Shown: positions 44,860-53,371 of the stretch, piece by piece
Position numbering within the stretch: the first letter of the stretch is position 1
Layout: every line of letters starts with the position of its first letter
From: Gemmobacter aquaticus
Lineage (GTDB): Bacteria > Pseudomonadota > Alphaproteobacteria > Rhodobacterales > Rhodobacteraceae
Direction: 5' to 3'
DNA: 64,000 nucleotides
Assembly: GCF_007859075.1 (NCBI RefSeq)
Contig: NZ_VOAK01000011.1
Coordinates: 1,488,001 to 1,552,000, forward strand
Notes under the pieces: generated by a model
Told to the model about the DNA's origin: nothing
The model's input: only the letters and a program-made list of their open reading frames with translations
The model's database searches: none
Translations under genes and position numbers: made by a program

Positions 44860-45804
44860 ATGCACAACCCCATCGACATCGCCGCCCGCGCGACCCCGCG
44901 CCCCGTGGCCCGCCGCCTTCGCGGCCTATCCGACCGTGCCATCGCCTGGATATTCGTCGCCCCGACTATCTTTCTACTACTGGCGATCAACATCTTTCCG
45001 CTGATCTGGACGATCCGCCTGTCTTTCACCAATTACGCCGCCAACCGCCCAAACCGAGAGGTGGAATGGGTCGGTCTGCGCAATTACAGCCGCATCCTGA
45101 CCGACGCCGACACCTGGGCGAACATGCAGAGCACGGCGCATTTCCTGATCTGGACGATCACCTTTCAGGTCGTCATCGGATTTACGCTTGCTTGGCTGAT
45201 CAACCGCAAGTTCAAGGGCAACGATCTTCTGACCACGCTGATCGTGCTGCCGATGATGCTGTCCCCCGCCGTCGTCGGCAACTTCTGGACCTTCCTCTAC
45301 CAGCCGCAGATCGGCCTCGTGAACTACGCGGTCGAGGCGGTGGCGGGTATTCCCGCCTCCTCCTTCTCGATGCTCGGCCCTGGTGGCTGGGCCCGCTGGG
45401 CCATCGTCATCGTCGACACCTGGATGTGGACGCCCTTCGTCATGCTGATCTGTCTTGCCGGTCTGCGGTCAATCCCCGATTACATCTACGAGGCAGCAGA
45501 GGTGGACCGCGCCTCCAAATGGCGCCAGTTCTGGACCATCACCTTGCCCATGGCCTTGCCCTTCCTGATGCTCGCCGTCCTCTTCCGCGGCATCGAGAAT
45601 TTCAAGATGTTCGACATGGTCACGCTCTTGACCGGTGGCGGCCCGGGCAATGAAACCCTGCTGACCTCGATCGACCTGAAGCGCGAAGCGTTTGAGAAGT
45701 GGCGCACCGGCTATGCTTCGGCCTATGCGATCATCTTGTTTGTCACGGTCTTCGGCCTCGCCTCGATCTACGTCAAGGCGCTGAACAAGGTTAAGGAGCG
45801 GTGA
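44860..45804 (+). CDS. Sugar ABC transporter permease (MalF/UgpA type)
   Basis: A 314-residue CUT1 permease with six hydrophobic helices (first: AIAWIFVAPTIFLLLAINIFPLIW) and the EAA loop YEAAEVDRASKWRQFWTITLPMALP near 208-232. GAGG precedes the ATG. It is the first of two permeases; the second starts after a 211-base structured spacer. Confidence 0.92.
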   Translation: MHNPIDIAARATPRPVARRLRGLSDRAIAWIFVAPTIFLLLAINIFPLIWTIRLSFTNYAANRPNREVEWVGLRNYSRILTDADTWANMQSTAHFLIWTITFQVVIGFTLAWLINRKFKGNDLLTTLIVLPMMLSPAVVGNFWTFLYQPQIGLVNYAVEAVAGIPASSFSMLGPGGWARWAIVIVDTWMWTPFVMLICLAGLRSIPDYIYEAAEVDRASKWRQFWTITLPMALPFLMLAVLFRGIENFKMFDMVTLLTGGGPGNETLLTSIDLKREAFEKWRTGYASAYAIILFVTVFGLASIYVKALNKVKER

Positions 45805-45896
45805 GGATGCCAGTCACACAACCGGCATGGGCCATCCCCCAAGCCAAAGCGAGCGCGCTCTGCATCGCGGACAAAGGCGCAGGCGTCTCCCCCGCC

Positions 45897-45995
45897 GGGC
45901 GCGGGCCGGGCCGTGTTGCGCCTAGGACCGCCGCCGCTTGGACCTCTACCCCGCAAAAGCGCAGGGAAAGGCTCTGCCTTTCCAAGCCCGCGCCC
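45897..45995 (+). repeat. Structured spacer between the two permease genes
   Basis: Within the 211-base gap (45805-46015) GGGCGCGGGC (45897-45906) can pair with GCCCGCGCCC (45986-45995), and a local hairpin GGAAAGGC-tct-GCCTTTCC (45965-45983) lies inside. No coding sense or ribosome site is seen before 46000. It may regulate expression between the genes, e.g. by mRNA processing or pausing. Confidence 0.5.
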
Positions 45996-46015
45996 CGGCC
46001 GGAAGGACGTTGCAG

Positions 46016-46951
46016 ATGACCGCCTACTCCATCACCGAACCCAGCAAAGCCTCGAAATGGGTCGCGGGTCTCTTGGTCGCCTTCTACACGATCGTCACCC
46101 TGCTGCCCTTGGTCTGGATCATCTCTACCGGCTTCAAATCCGGCCCGGATTCGATCTCCTACCCGCCCAAGCTGGTGTTCGACCCCACGGTCGAAGGTTA
46201 CGTCAACCTCTTCACAAGCCGCACCCGCATCAGCCAGGACGCCCCGCCCCCGCCGGCGGAAACCTGGTATGACGAAATTACCCGCGATCAGGGCATGGTC
46301 ATCACCGGCCCCTCCCGGTTTGGCGAGCGGTTCATGAACTCGGTCATCATCGGCTTCGGCTCGACCGCGCTCAGCATCATCCTCGGCACGCTGGCCGCCT
46401 ATGCCTTCTCGCGCTTCAAGGTGCCACTAAAGGATGACCTGCTTTTCTTCATCCTCTCCACCCGGATGATGCCGCCCATCGCCGTCGCCATCCCGATCTA
46501 CCTGATGTATCGCGAACTGGGTCTGTCAGACACGCATCTCGGCATGATCCTGCTCTACACCGGGGTGAACATCTCGCTCGCCGTCTGGCTGCTCAAGGGG
46601 TTCATCGACGAAATCCCCCGCGAGTACGAGGAGGCCGCGCTGATCGACGGCTACACCCGCTTTCAAGCCTTCCGCAAGGTCGTGCTGCCGCAGGCCGCCA
46701 CCGGTATCGCCTCCACCGCCATCTTCTGCCTGATCTTCGCCTGGAACGAATACGCCTTCGCCGTGCTCCTCACGAGCGGCAATGCCCAGACCGCCCCGCC
46801 CTTCATCCCCACCATCATCGGCACCGGGGGGCAGGACTGGCCCGCCGTCGCCGCGGGCGCCACGCTGTTCCTGCTGCCGGTGATGGTCTTCACCATCCTC
46901 CTGCGCAAACACCTTCTGCGCGGCATCACTTTCGGTGCGGTGCGGAAATGA
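46016..46951 (+). CDS. Sugar ABC transporter permease (MalG/UgpE type)
   Basis: A 311-residue CUT1 permease: an N-terminal helix (VAGLLVAFYTIVTLLPLVWII), a periplasmic loop longer than usual (about 50-95, SRTRISQDAPPPPAETWYDEITRD), then five helices and the EAA loop YEEAALIDGYTRFQAFRKVVLPQAATG near 202-228. AAGGA precedes the ATG. It forms the channel with the preceding permease. Confidence 0.92.
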   Translation: MTAYSITEPSKASKWVAGLLVAFYTIVTLLPLVWIISTGFKSGPDSISYPPKLVFDPTVEGYVNLFTSRTRISQDAPPPPAETWYDEITRDQGMVITGPSRFGERFMNSVIIGFGSTALSIILGTLAAYAFSRFKVPLKDDLLFFILSTRMMPPIAVAIPIYLMYRELGLSDTHLGMILLYTGVNISLAVWLLKGFIDEIPREYEEAALIDGYTRFQAFRKVVLPQAATGIASTAIFCLIFAWNEYAFAVLLTSGNAQTAPPFIPTIIGTGGQDWPAVAAGATLFLLPVMVFTILLRKHLLRGITFGAVRK

Positions 46952-46962
46952 ACGTACGTCCC

Positions 46963-47006
46963 TCAGCCATACGTCAGCCATATGTGAGCCATATGTGGAG
47001 CATACG
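46963..47006 (+). repeat. Four tandem 11-base repeats
   Basis: TCAGCCATACG, TCAGCCATATG, TGAGCCATATG and TGGAGCATACG follow one another without gaps in the short spacer between the second permease and the 62-residue membrane protein gene; each unit has an internal CATATG/CATACG core. No good ribosome site precedes the next ATG, so the repeats may matter for its translation. Confidence 0.7.
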
Positions 47007-47009
47007 TCC

Positions 47010-47198
47010 ATGACCGCCTTCTTTTCTGGTCTCCTTCGCCTGCGCCGTGGCCCGTGGGAGATGCTCGCGACGATCCTGATCGCGCTTGGCGTCTTCATGC
47101 TGATGCAGCCGTTCTTCCTCTGGGCCTTCACCTGGTCTTTCCTCGTCACGCTGGTTGGAACCGTCATGTTCATCATCACAAGCCACTTCCCGGAATAG
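47010..47198 (+). CDS. Two-helix small membrane protein, 62 residues
   Basis: MTAFFSGLLRLRRGPWEM, then two hydrophobic helices (LATILIALGVFMLMQPFFLW and FLVTLVGTVMFII) with a short turn and the tail TSHFPE. It lies between the second permease and the first ATPase gene and is 6 bases from the latter, so it is part of the transporter operon. Small membrane proteins also occur in some glycerol-type ABC operons (DUF2160 there), but this one is shorter and not recognisably DUF2160. Confidence 0.75.
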   Translation: MTAFFSGLLRLRRGPWEMLATILIALGVFMLMQPFFLWAFTWSFLVTLVGTVMFIITSHFPE

Positions 47199-47204
47199 CC
47201 CGTC

Positions 47205-48302
47205 ATGGCGCAGATCATCATCCGGAACCTACGGAAAGAATTCGGCAGTTTCACCGCCGTTCAGGGCAGCAGCTTCACCATCGAGGATGGCGAGTTCTTC
47301 ATGCTGCTCGGCCCTTCGGGCTGTGGCAAGACCACCACCCTGCGCATGATCGCCGGGCTGGAACTGCCCACCTCGGGCGAGATTCTGATCGACGGCGAAG
47401 ACGTCTCGCAGCGCCCCGCCAGCCAGCGCGACATTGCGATGGTCTTTCAGATGTTCGCCCTCTACCCTCATATGAATGTCCGTAAGAACATCTCTTATCC
47501 CCTTGTTTCCCAAGGCGTTCCAAAGACAGAGGTCCGTGACCGCGTGGCCGAGGTCGCCCGTATCCTGCGCATCGAACACCTGCTCGAAAGCCCCGTCGGC
47601 GGCCTTTCTGGCGGCGACCGGCAACGGGTGGCGCTTGGCCGCGCCATCGTCCGCCGTCCCAAAGCCTTCATGATGGACGAACCCTTGGGCGCGCTGGATG
47701 CCGAGTTCCGCGAGATCATGTCCGAAGAACTCCGCGGACTGCACGACCGCATGCGCGCCACCACCGTCTATGTCACCCATGACCAGCTGGAGGCGATGCA
47801 GATGGGCGACAAGATTGTGGTTATGAATCATGGGGTTGTCGAACAGTTTGGCACGCCGCAGCAAATCTACGACCACCCCGCCACCCTGTTCGTGGCCGAT
47901 TTTATCGGGTCGCCCTCGATGAACTTCCTCCGTTTCGATGGCGCCGTGAAGCGCGGCGCCTCCTCGGTCTCACTTTCGGGCCTTGATGTGGAAACCCCAG
48001 AAATCCTTGACGAAACCGCGCCCACGAAACTGGTCCTCGGTGTGCGTCCGGAACACGTCATCCTCTCCGACGCCGCCCCCTACCGCGGCCGCGTGCTGGC
48101 CACCGAATACCTTGGCACCAGCCAGATCATCACCATCGAGGCGGCCCATGGCACCCTCAAGGCTCGCGCCCCCTCGGGCCAGATCGCGCACACAGGAGAG
48201 ACCGTCGGCCTGACTTTCACTGCCCCGAAACTCGCCCTTTTCAATGCCGAAACAGGCCGCGCCTTCCGCACCGCCGCCAATCAGGGGGTGCACCATGGCT
48301 GA
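47205..48302 (+). CDS. Sugar ABC transporter ATP-binding protein (1, UgpC/GlpT type)
   Basis: A 365-residue CUT1 ATPase: Walker A GPSGCGKTT at 36-44, Q-loop VFQMFALYPHMNV, signature LSGGDRQRVALGRAI (Asp in place of Gln), Walker B FMMDEPLGALD, and a C-terminal TOBE/regulatory domain from about 240. It starts 6 bases after the small membrane protein gene and overlaps the second ATPase gene by 8 bases. Two unequal ATPases imply a heterodimer. Confidence 0.92.
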   Translation: MAQIIIRNLRKEFGSFTAVQGSSFTIEDGEFFMLLGPSGCGKTTTLRMIAGLELPTSGEILIDGEDVSQRPASQRDIAMVFQMFALYPHMNVRKNISYPLVSQGVPKTEVRDRVAEVARILRIEHLLESPVGGLSGGDRQRVALGRAIVRRPKAFMMDEPLGALDAEFREIMSEELRGLHDRMRATTVYVTHDQLEAMQMGDKIVVMNHGVVEQFGTPQQIYDHPATLFVADFIGSPSMNFLRFDGAVKRGASSVSLSGLDVETPEILDETAPTKLVLGVRPEHVILSDAAPYRGRVLATEYLGTSQIITIEAAHGTLKARAPSGQIAHTGETVGLTFTAPKLALFNAETGRAFRTAANQGVHHG

Positions 48303-49293
48303 AGTTACTCTGTTCGGTATTTCAAAGTCCTACGGCGCAACCCTCGCGCTATCAGATGTGTCCATGACCATTCCCGACGGCGCGTTCGTCGTCCTGCTCG
48401 GTCCCACAGGTGCAGGGAAAACCACCACCTTGCGCCTGATCGCCGGTCTCGACAAACCCGATGCCGGAGACATCCGGATCGATGGCACCTCGGTCCTGCC
48501 CGACACCCCCGCGCAGCGCGACGTGGCAATGGTGTTCCAGCAATACTCGCTCTACCCCCACCTCACCGTCCGCGACAATCTCGCCTTCCCGCTGCGCTCT
48601 CCGATGATTGCCATGCCCGAAGACCAGATTGCCAAACGCGTCGCAGAGGTCGCCCAAGCCCTTCGCATCCCTCACAAGCTGGATAACAAGGCCACCGCTC
48701 TGTCGGGGGGCGAGATGCAGCGCGTCTCCATCGGTCGGGCTTTGGTCCGCAACCCGCGGATCTACCTGATGGATGAACCGCTCAGCAGCCTTGACGCCAA
48801 GCTACGCGCCGATCTGCGGGTGGAACTCAAACGTATCCATGCCGAACTGGGAGCGACGTTCCTCTATGTCACCCATGATCAGATCGAGGCGATGACCATG
48901 GCCACCCACGTCGGCGTTCTTGATCACGGGCGCCTCGTGCAATTCGGCACCCCGCGCGAAATCTACGAATCCCCCGTCAGCACCTATGTCGCCACCCGTC
49001 TGGGCCAGCCCCGCATTACCCTTCTGCCCGCCGATGCCTTCGGTCCCGCCCCGCGCAATGCCGCCCAGATCGGCCTGCGCCCCGAACATATCCTGCAGGG
49101 CGAAGGCCAACCCGCTACCGTCCGACGGCTGGAGCATCTGGGAGACCAGACCCGCCTGCACCTGGCCTTCGGCCCGCATGAGATTGTCACCCTGGCCGAT
49201 CCCCATACCGGGCTGGCCGCCGGTGACACCGTTCTGATCCGCCCCCACACCCCGCTGTGGTTCGATGCCAACGGCGCCCGTATTCAGGAGTAA
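48295..49293 (+). CDS. Sugar ABC transporter ATP-binding protein (2, GlpS type)
   Basis: A 332-residue CUT1 ATPase with Walker A GPTGAGKTT at 36-44, Q-loop VFQQYSLYPHLTV, signature LSGGEMQRVSIGRAL, Walker B YLMDEPLSSLD and a shorter C-terminal domain. Its ATG lies inside the end of the first ATPase gene. A pair of ATPases with two permeases is the arrangement of the rhizobial GlpSTPQV glycerol importer, which is a useful comparison for substrate size. Confidence 0.92.
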   Translation: MAEVTLFGISKSYGATLALSDVSMTIPDGAFVVLLGPTGAGKTTTLRLIAGLDKPDAGDIRIDGTSVLPDTPAQRDVAMVFQQYSLYPHLTVRDNLAFPLRSPMIAMPEDQIAKRVAEVAQALRIPHKLDNKATALSGGEMQRVSIGRALVRNPRIYLMDEPLSSLDAKLRADLRVELKRIHAELGATFLYVTHDQIEAMTMATHVGVLDHGRLVQFGTPREIYESPVSTYVATRLGQPRITLLPADAFGPAPRNAAQIGLRPEHILQGEGQPATVRRLEHLGDQTRLHLAFGPHEIVTLADPHTGLAAGDTVLIRPHTPLWFDANGARIQE

Positions 49294-49297
49294 GCCG

Positions 49298-50920
49298 ATG
49301 AAACAATTCATCAATGCCAAGGAAAGCCTCGTGACCGAGGCCATCGACGGCCTCTTGCGTACCGGGGCCGGGCGGCTGGCGAGGCTGGACGGCTATCCGC
49401 ATATCAAGGTGGTGGTCCGCACCGACTGGACCCGTGACAAGGTGGCCCTCGTCTCGGGCGGTGGGTCGGGGCATGAACCCAGCCACGCCGGATTTGTGGG
49501 TCAGGGCATGCTGACGGCCGCCGTCTGTGGCGATGTCTTTGCCTCGCCGTCGGTCGATGCCGTTCTGGCCGGGATCCTCGCGGTCACGGGCAAGTCGGGT
49601 TGCCTCTTGATCGTAAAGAACTACACCGGCGACCGTCTGAACTTCGGACTTGCCGCCGAGCGCGCCCGCGCCTTCGGGCTGAAGGTGGCCATGGTCATCG
49701 TCGATGACGACGTTGCCCTGCCCCATCTGCCGCAGGCGCGCGGGGTCGCGGGCACGCTTTTCGTCCACAAGATCGCCGGGGCCATGGCCGAGGCAGGGGC
49801 GGATCTGGACACCATCGCCAGCGCGGCGCAGGGCGTGATCAAGGGCGCCATCTCGATTGGGATGAGCCTTGACACCTGCACCGTCCCCGGCAGCCCGAAG
49901 GAAGACCGCATCGCTTCCGGAAAGGCCGAACTGGGCCTTGGAATTCACGGTGAGGCTGGGGTGGAGCAAGTTGATTTCTCGGGCGCCCGCGCCGCCATGG
50001 CCATGGTGGTGGACCGGCTGACCCCATCCATGGGCAAGGGTGACCATGTGGCGCTGTTGAACAATCTCGGGTCAACCACGCCACTGGAAATGTCAGTTCT
50101 GGCCGAGGAACTGGCCCGCTCTCCGCTCGGGGCCCGCATCAAATGGCTGATCGGCCCGGCGCCCCTGATGACCTCGCTTGACATGCACGGCTTTTCCCTG
50201 TCGCTGCTGCCGGTCGATCAGGACCGGGCCGCCCTGCTGACTGCCCCCGTCGCACCCCACGCCTGGCCCGGCTGTCTGGCGTTTGCGGCCCCTGACGTTC
50301 GCCCACTGCCCGACGGGTTGGCGCCGATCCAGCCCGTGCCCTCGGCACATCCGGCCCACCGCGTCCTGCTGGACCGCTGCTGCGATGCGCTGATCGCGGT
50401 CGAATCCGATCTGAACGCTCTGGATGCGAAATCCGGCGATGGCGATACCGGCAGCACCCTTGCCGGCGCCGCGCGGGCGCTGAAATCCGCGCTGGACCGC
50501 CTGCCGCTGGCCGATCCGACCCAGCTCTATCGCGCGATCGGGATGGAGCTGAGCCAGACCATGGGCGGCTCGTCCGGTGTGTTGCTGGCGATCTTCTTTG
50601 CCGCCGCGGGCGATGCCTCGGCCTCGGGGCGCGACTGGATCGGTGCGCTGCGGGCGGGGCTCGACCGGGTGATGCAGGTCGGCGGGGCCGAACCCGGTCA
50701 CCGCACCCTGATCGACGCGCTCGCTCCGGCCCTCGCAGCCCTGCCGCAGGGCATTGCCGCCGCCGCGACAGCCGCACGCACCGGCGCCGATGCCACGGCG
50801 CAGATGACACGGGCCAAGGCCGGGCGGGCCAGCTATCTGTCGGAAGACAAGCTCAAAGGCCACAACGATCCCGGCGCCGAAGGGGTGGCACGGCTGTTCG
50901 AGACGCTCGCCCGCAGCTGA
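49298..50920 (+). CDS. Fused dihydroxyacetone kinase (DhaK-DhaL)
   Basis: An ATP-dependent kinase of 540 residues. The DhaK part (1 to about 330) has SGGGSGHEPSHAGFVG from 53 and the substrate-binding His217 in GLGIHGEAGVEQ. The DhaL part (about 350-540) has the Mg-ADP motif SGDGDTG at 379-385 and MGGSSGVLLAIFFAA. It would convert dihydroxyacetone to DHAP in the cytosol; related fused kinases also act on erythrulose. AGGAG lies 8 nt before the ATG and the upstream stop is 4 bases away. As the only enzyme in the operon it is the best clue to the substrate. Confidence 0.92.
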   Translation: MKQFINAKESLVTEAIDGLLRTGAGRLARLDGYPHIKVVVRTDWTRDKVALVSGGGSGHEPSHAGFVGQGMLTAAVCGDVFASPSVDAVLAGILAVTGKSGCLLIVKNYTGDRLNFGLAAERARAFGLKVAMVIVDDDVALPHLPQARGVAGTLFVHKIAGAMAEAGADLDTIASAAQGVIKGAISIGMSLDTCTVPGSPKEDRIASGKAELGLGIHGEAGVEQVDFSGARAAMAMVVDRLTPSMGKGDHVALLNNLGSTTPLEMSVLAEELARSPLGARIKWLIGPAPLMTSLDMHGFSLSLLPVDQDRAALLTAPVAPHAWPGCLAFAAPDVRPLPDGLAPIQPVPSAHPAHRVLLDRCCDALIAVESDLNALDAKSGDGDTGSTLAGAARALKSALDRLPLADPTQLYRAIGMELSQTMGGSSGVLLAIFFAAAGDASASGRDWIGALRAGLDRVMQVGGAEPGHRTLIDALAPALAALPQGIAAAATAARTGADATAQMTRAKAGRASYLSEDKLKGHNDPGAEGVARLFETLARS

Positions 50921-51037
50921 TGCTGCCCCGCCCTGCCCCCAATCTCAATGGCTTGGCCTTGCAGCGCAACGCCTGAAAGCGGGACGCTATGAAAATGGAC
51001 CCGGGTGCCCCCCCCTCACACCGACGCCGCAGGGGGA

Positions 51038-51973
51038 TCAGTTCGGCGCGGTGTCTGTCGCCGAACCTGCCAAGCCAAGGGCAGAGACCGCATCCAGCAG
51101 CGCTGCCTTGATCAGATCCAGCCCGTCCTCGTCCGCTCCTGCCAGTTGCAGAAGGGCGATTTCGCGACTGGCCCCATCGGCATGCAAAAGCCGAAGGGCG
51201 ACATCCCTTCGGATGGCGGCCTGCTCGCGGGCGTAAAGCTCGGGCAGGATCGCGATGCCGGCCCCCGAAGCTGACATCAGGCGCACGGAATCAAGGCTTG
51301 TGCCTTCGTAGTCGTCAGAAACAATACCGCCGCAGGCCGACGCAAGCGCATGGACGATCCGCGACAACCGATGCCCGCGATCCAGGGTCAGGAAGACCCG
51401 CCCGCGCAAATCCTCGGCAACGACCGGAGACTCGGATGCCGCGAGCGGATCGTCGCGCGCTACCGCAATCCACAGCCGTTCGCCAAACAGTCGGACCTGC
51501 CGGGTATTGGGATGGTCCTCCGGAGTGGAGACGATCACGTCAAATCTGGCGGAGCGCAGGCCCTGTTCCAAGCTTTGGGTGTTCTCCTCCCGCACTGACA
51601 CGCGAAGGCCTGGGTGCTGGCGGTGGATCGACGCAATGGCGCGCGGCAGAAGATATGGCCCTATCGAAGGCAGGACGCCCAGACGCAGCCGACCGCCGAA
51701 TGGCAAGCCGCTGGTGACGCTGGCGCGCAGATCCTCTACTTCGCGCAGGATTTTCTGTGCGCGGCGAACCACCTCGGTCCCCGAGGCGGTAAGCCGAACC
51801 CCCGACCGACCGCGCTGAAACAGGCGCGTCCCCAGATCAGCCTCCACCTCGGAGATCTGCGCCGAAAGGCTGGGCTGGCTTACGTTCAGCATGGCCGCCG
51901 CTACGCCAAAGCGCCCGTGACGGGCCACGGCGACGATGTATTCGAGTTGCCGAAGGGTGGGTCGCATATCCAT
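51038..51973 (-). CDS. LysR family transcriptional regulator
   Basis: A 311-residue LysR-type regulator. The HTH is RPTLRQLEYIVAVARHGRFGVAAAMLNVSQPSLSAQI near 4-40, and the effector domain includes LRLGVLPSIGPYLLP near 95-110, resembling the OxyR/CbbR-like group. It is divergent from the bicarbonate-type permease gene with a 91-base shared spacer, the standard arrangement for control of the neighbour. ATGs at 51973 and 51967 are both possible. Confidence 0.9.
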   Translation of the reverse strand: MDMRPTLRQLEYIVAVARHGRFGVAAAMLNVSQPSLSAQISEVEADLGTRLFQRGRSGVRLTASGTEVVRRAQKILREVEDLRASVTSGLPFGGRLRLGVLPSIGPYLLPRAIASIHRQHPGLRVSVREENTQSLEQGLRSARFDVIVSTPEDHPNTRQVRLFGERLWIAVARDDPLAASESPVVAEDLRGRVFLTLDRGHRLSRIVHALASACGGIVSDDYEGTSLDSVRLMSASGAGIAILPELYAREQAAIRRDVALRLLHADGASREIALLQLAGADEDGLDLIKAALLDAVSALGLAGSATDTAPN

Positions 51974-52064
51974 AGCCTCAAACTATGAAAAGATTAGTAA
52001 CGATGTATTTGGCTTATGCAAGCAAACGGTGCATCCGACCGCAAACTCATCCAAGGAAGCCGCC

Positions 52065-53027
52065 GTGCCATCCACCCTCGATATCCTGACCGGAAACCTG
52101 CTGGTGCCAACCATTCTGTTCTTCGTCCTTGGTCTGGTCGCAGCCTTTGCCCGCAGCGATCTGTCGATCCCGACCGGTGCGGCAAAGTTCATGTCGATCT
52201 ACCTGCTGCTTGCCATCGGCTTTAAGGGTGGGGTCAGTCTCGCCGACCATGGCGTCAGTACTGACCTGTTCCTGGCGCTGATGGGCGGCGCGGCGCTGTC
52301 GTTGGCGATACCCTTCGCGGCCTACGCGATATTGCGGGCGATGACACGACTGGACCGGCTGAATGCGGCGGCTGTGGCAGGGCACTACGGGTCGATCTCG
52401 ATCGTGACCTTCGTCACCGCAACCAGCCTGCTGGACGTGGCGCACATCGCCTATGACGGCTATATGGTGGCCGTCGCCGCGGCGATGGAGGCTCCGGCCA
52501 TCGTGTCGGCGCTTTGGCTCGCCCATCGAGGCGGAGGGGCTGCGGCGCGCCCGATCCGGCTTGGCCGCGAATTGCTGGCCAACGGATCGATCGTACTGCT
52601 GGTCGGCGCCTTCGCGATCGGCGCTGTGACAGGCGGCCGGGGGATGCAGATGATTGCCCCCTTCATCGTGACTCCCTTCACCGGCATCCTGTGCCTTTTC
52701 CTTCTGGACATGGGTGTGACCGCCGGGCGCAGTCTGATCGGCAATCGGCACCTTCTTTCACCCGGCCTTTTGGCAGCCGGGGTGTTGATCCCGCTCGTCG
52801 GTGCCGTAATGGCGCTTGGCATTGGTGCGTTGATCGGGCTGTCAGGTGGAAGCTTGTTCTTGCTGACGGTACTGGCCGCCTCTGCCTCTTACATCGCAGT
52901 TCCCGCAGCGATGCGGATAGCGCTGCCCGAGGCCGAACCGGGGATCTATCTGACCATGTCACTGGGCGTCACTTTTCCCTTCAACCTGACGTTAGGGCTG
53001 CCGCTTTATCTGTGGGTTGCCATGTGA
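52065..53027 (+). CDS. SbtA-type sodium-dependent bicarbonate permease
   Basis: A 320-residue membrane protein with about ten hydrophobic helices in two inverted halves and SbtA/DUF897 landmarks: LLLAIGFKGG near 47, AAAVAGHYGSISIVTFVTA near 107 and ASASYIAVPAAMRIALPEAEPG near 268. Cyanobacterial SbtA takes up HCO3- with Na+. The proteobacterial members' substrate is less certain. GTG is chosen as start because AAGGAAG lies 6 nt upstream. No SbtB (PII-like) gene is adjacent. Confidence 0.88.
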   Translation: MPSTLDILTGNLLVPTILFFVLGLVAAFARSDLSIPTGAAKFMSIYLLLAIGFKGGVSLADHGVSTDLFLALMGGAALSLAIPFAAYAILRAMTRLDRLNAAAVAGHYGSISIVTFVTATSLLDVAHIAYDGYMVAVAAAMEAPAIVSALWLAHRGGGAAARPIRLGRELLANGSIVLLVGAFAIGAVTGGRGMQMIAPFIVTPFTGILCLFLLDMGVTAGRSLIGNRHLLSPGLLAAGVLIPLVGAVMALGIGALIGLSGGSLFLLTVLAASASYIAVPAAMRIALPEAEPGIYLTMSLGVTFPFNLTLGLPLYLWVAM

Positions 53028-53309
53028 GGTGATGTGCGGGACCGCCGCAAAGTCGGCCAGTTGAACAAGGAAGCTCTTCGGCCGCCCCATCATCGTAAAG
53101 ACACGCACTTTCCCTTCTGACCACCCAACACGAGGTTTGGATCGCCGCTGCTCTGCTCCGCAAGGTTGGACCGCCGGAGGCTGGATTTCCCCTGCTGTCT
53201 CTCGATGTCGGGCTGCCAGCGCCACAAGACAGGCAAGGAGGGCCACTGCTGCCGCTCAGCCTATCCGCGGCATGGCTTGCCGGGTCGGTTGCCAGCGGCA
53301 GGCCACCCG

Positions 53310-53341
53310 CTTGACACCCTCTGACGCGACCCTTATCGACG
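53310..53341 (+). promoter_or_regulatory. Heat-shock/sigma-70-like promoter before the Hsp70-like gene
   Basis: CTTG (53310-53313) and CTTATCGACG (53332-53341) are 18 bases apart, close to the alphaproteobacterial RpoH pattern CTTG-N17/18-CYTATNTNNG. The same stretch also reads TTGACA-N17-TATCGA. It ends 31 bases before the Hsp70-like ATG. The rest of the 344-base gap (53028-53371) shows no gene I can support. Confidence 0.5.
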
Positions 53342-53371
53342 CCTGCCCTGCAGGTCACGAGGAACACGGTC

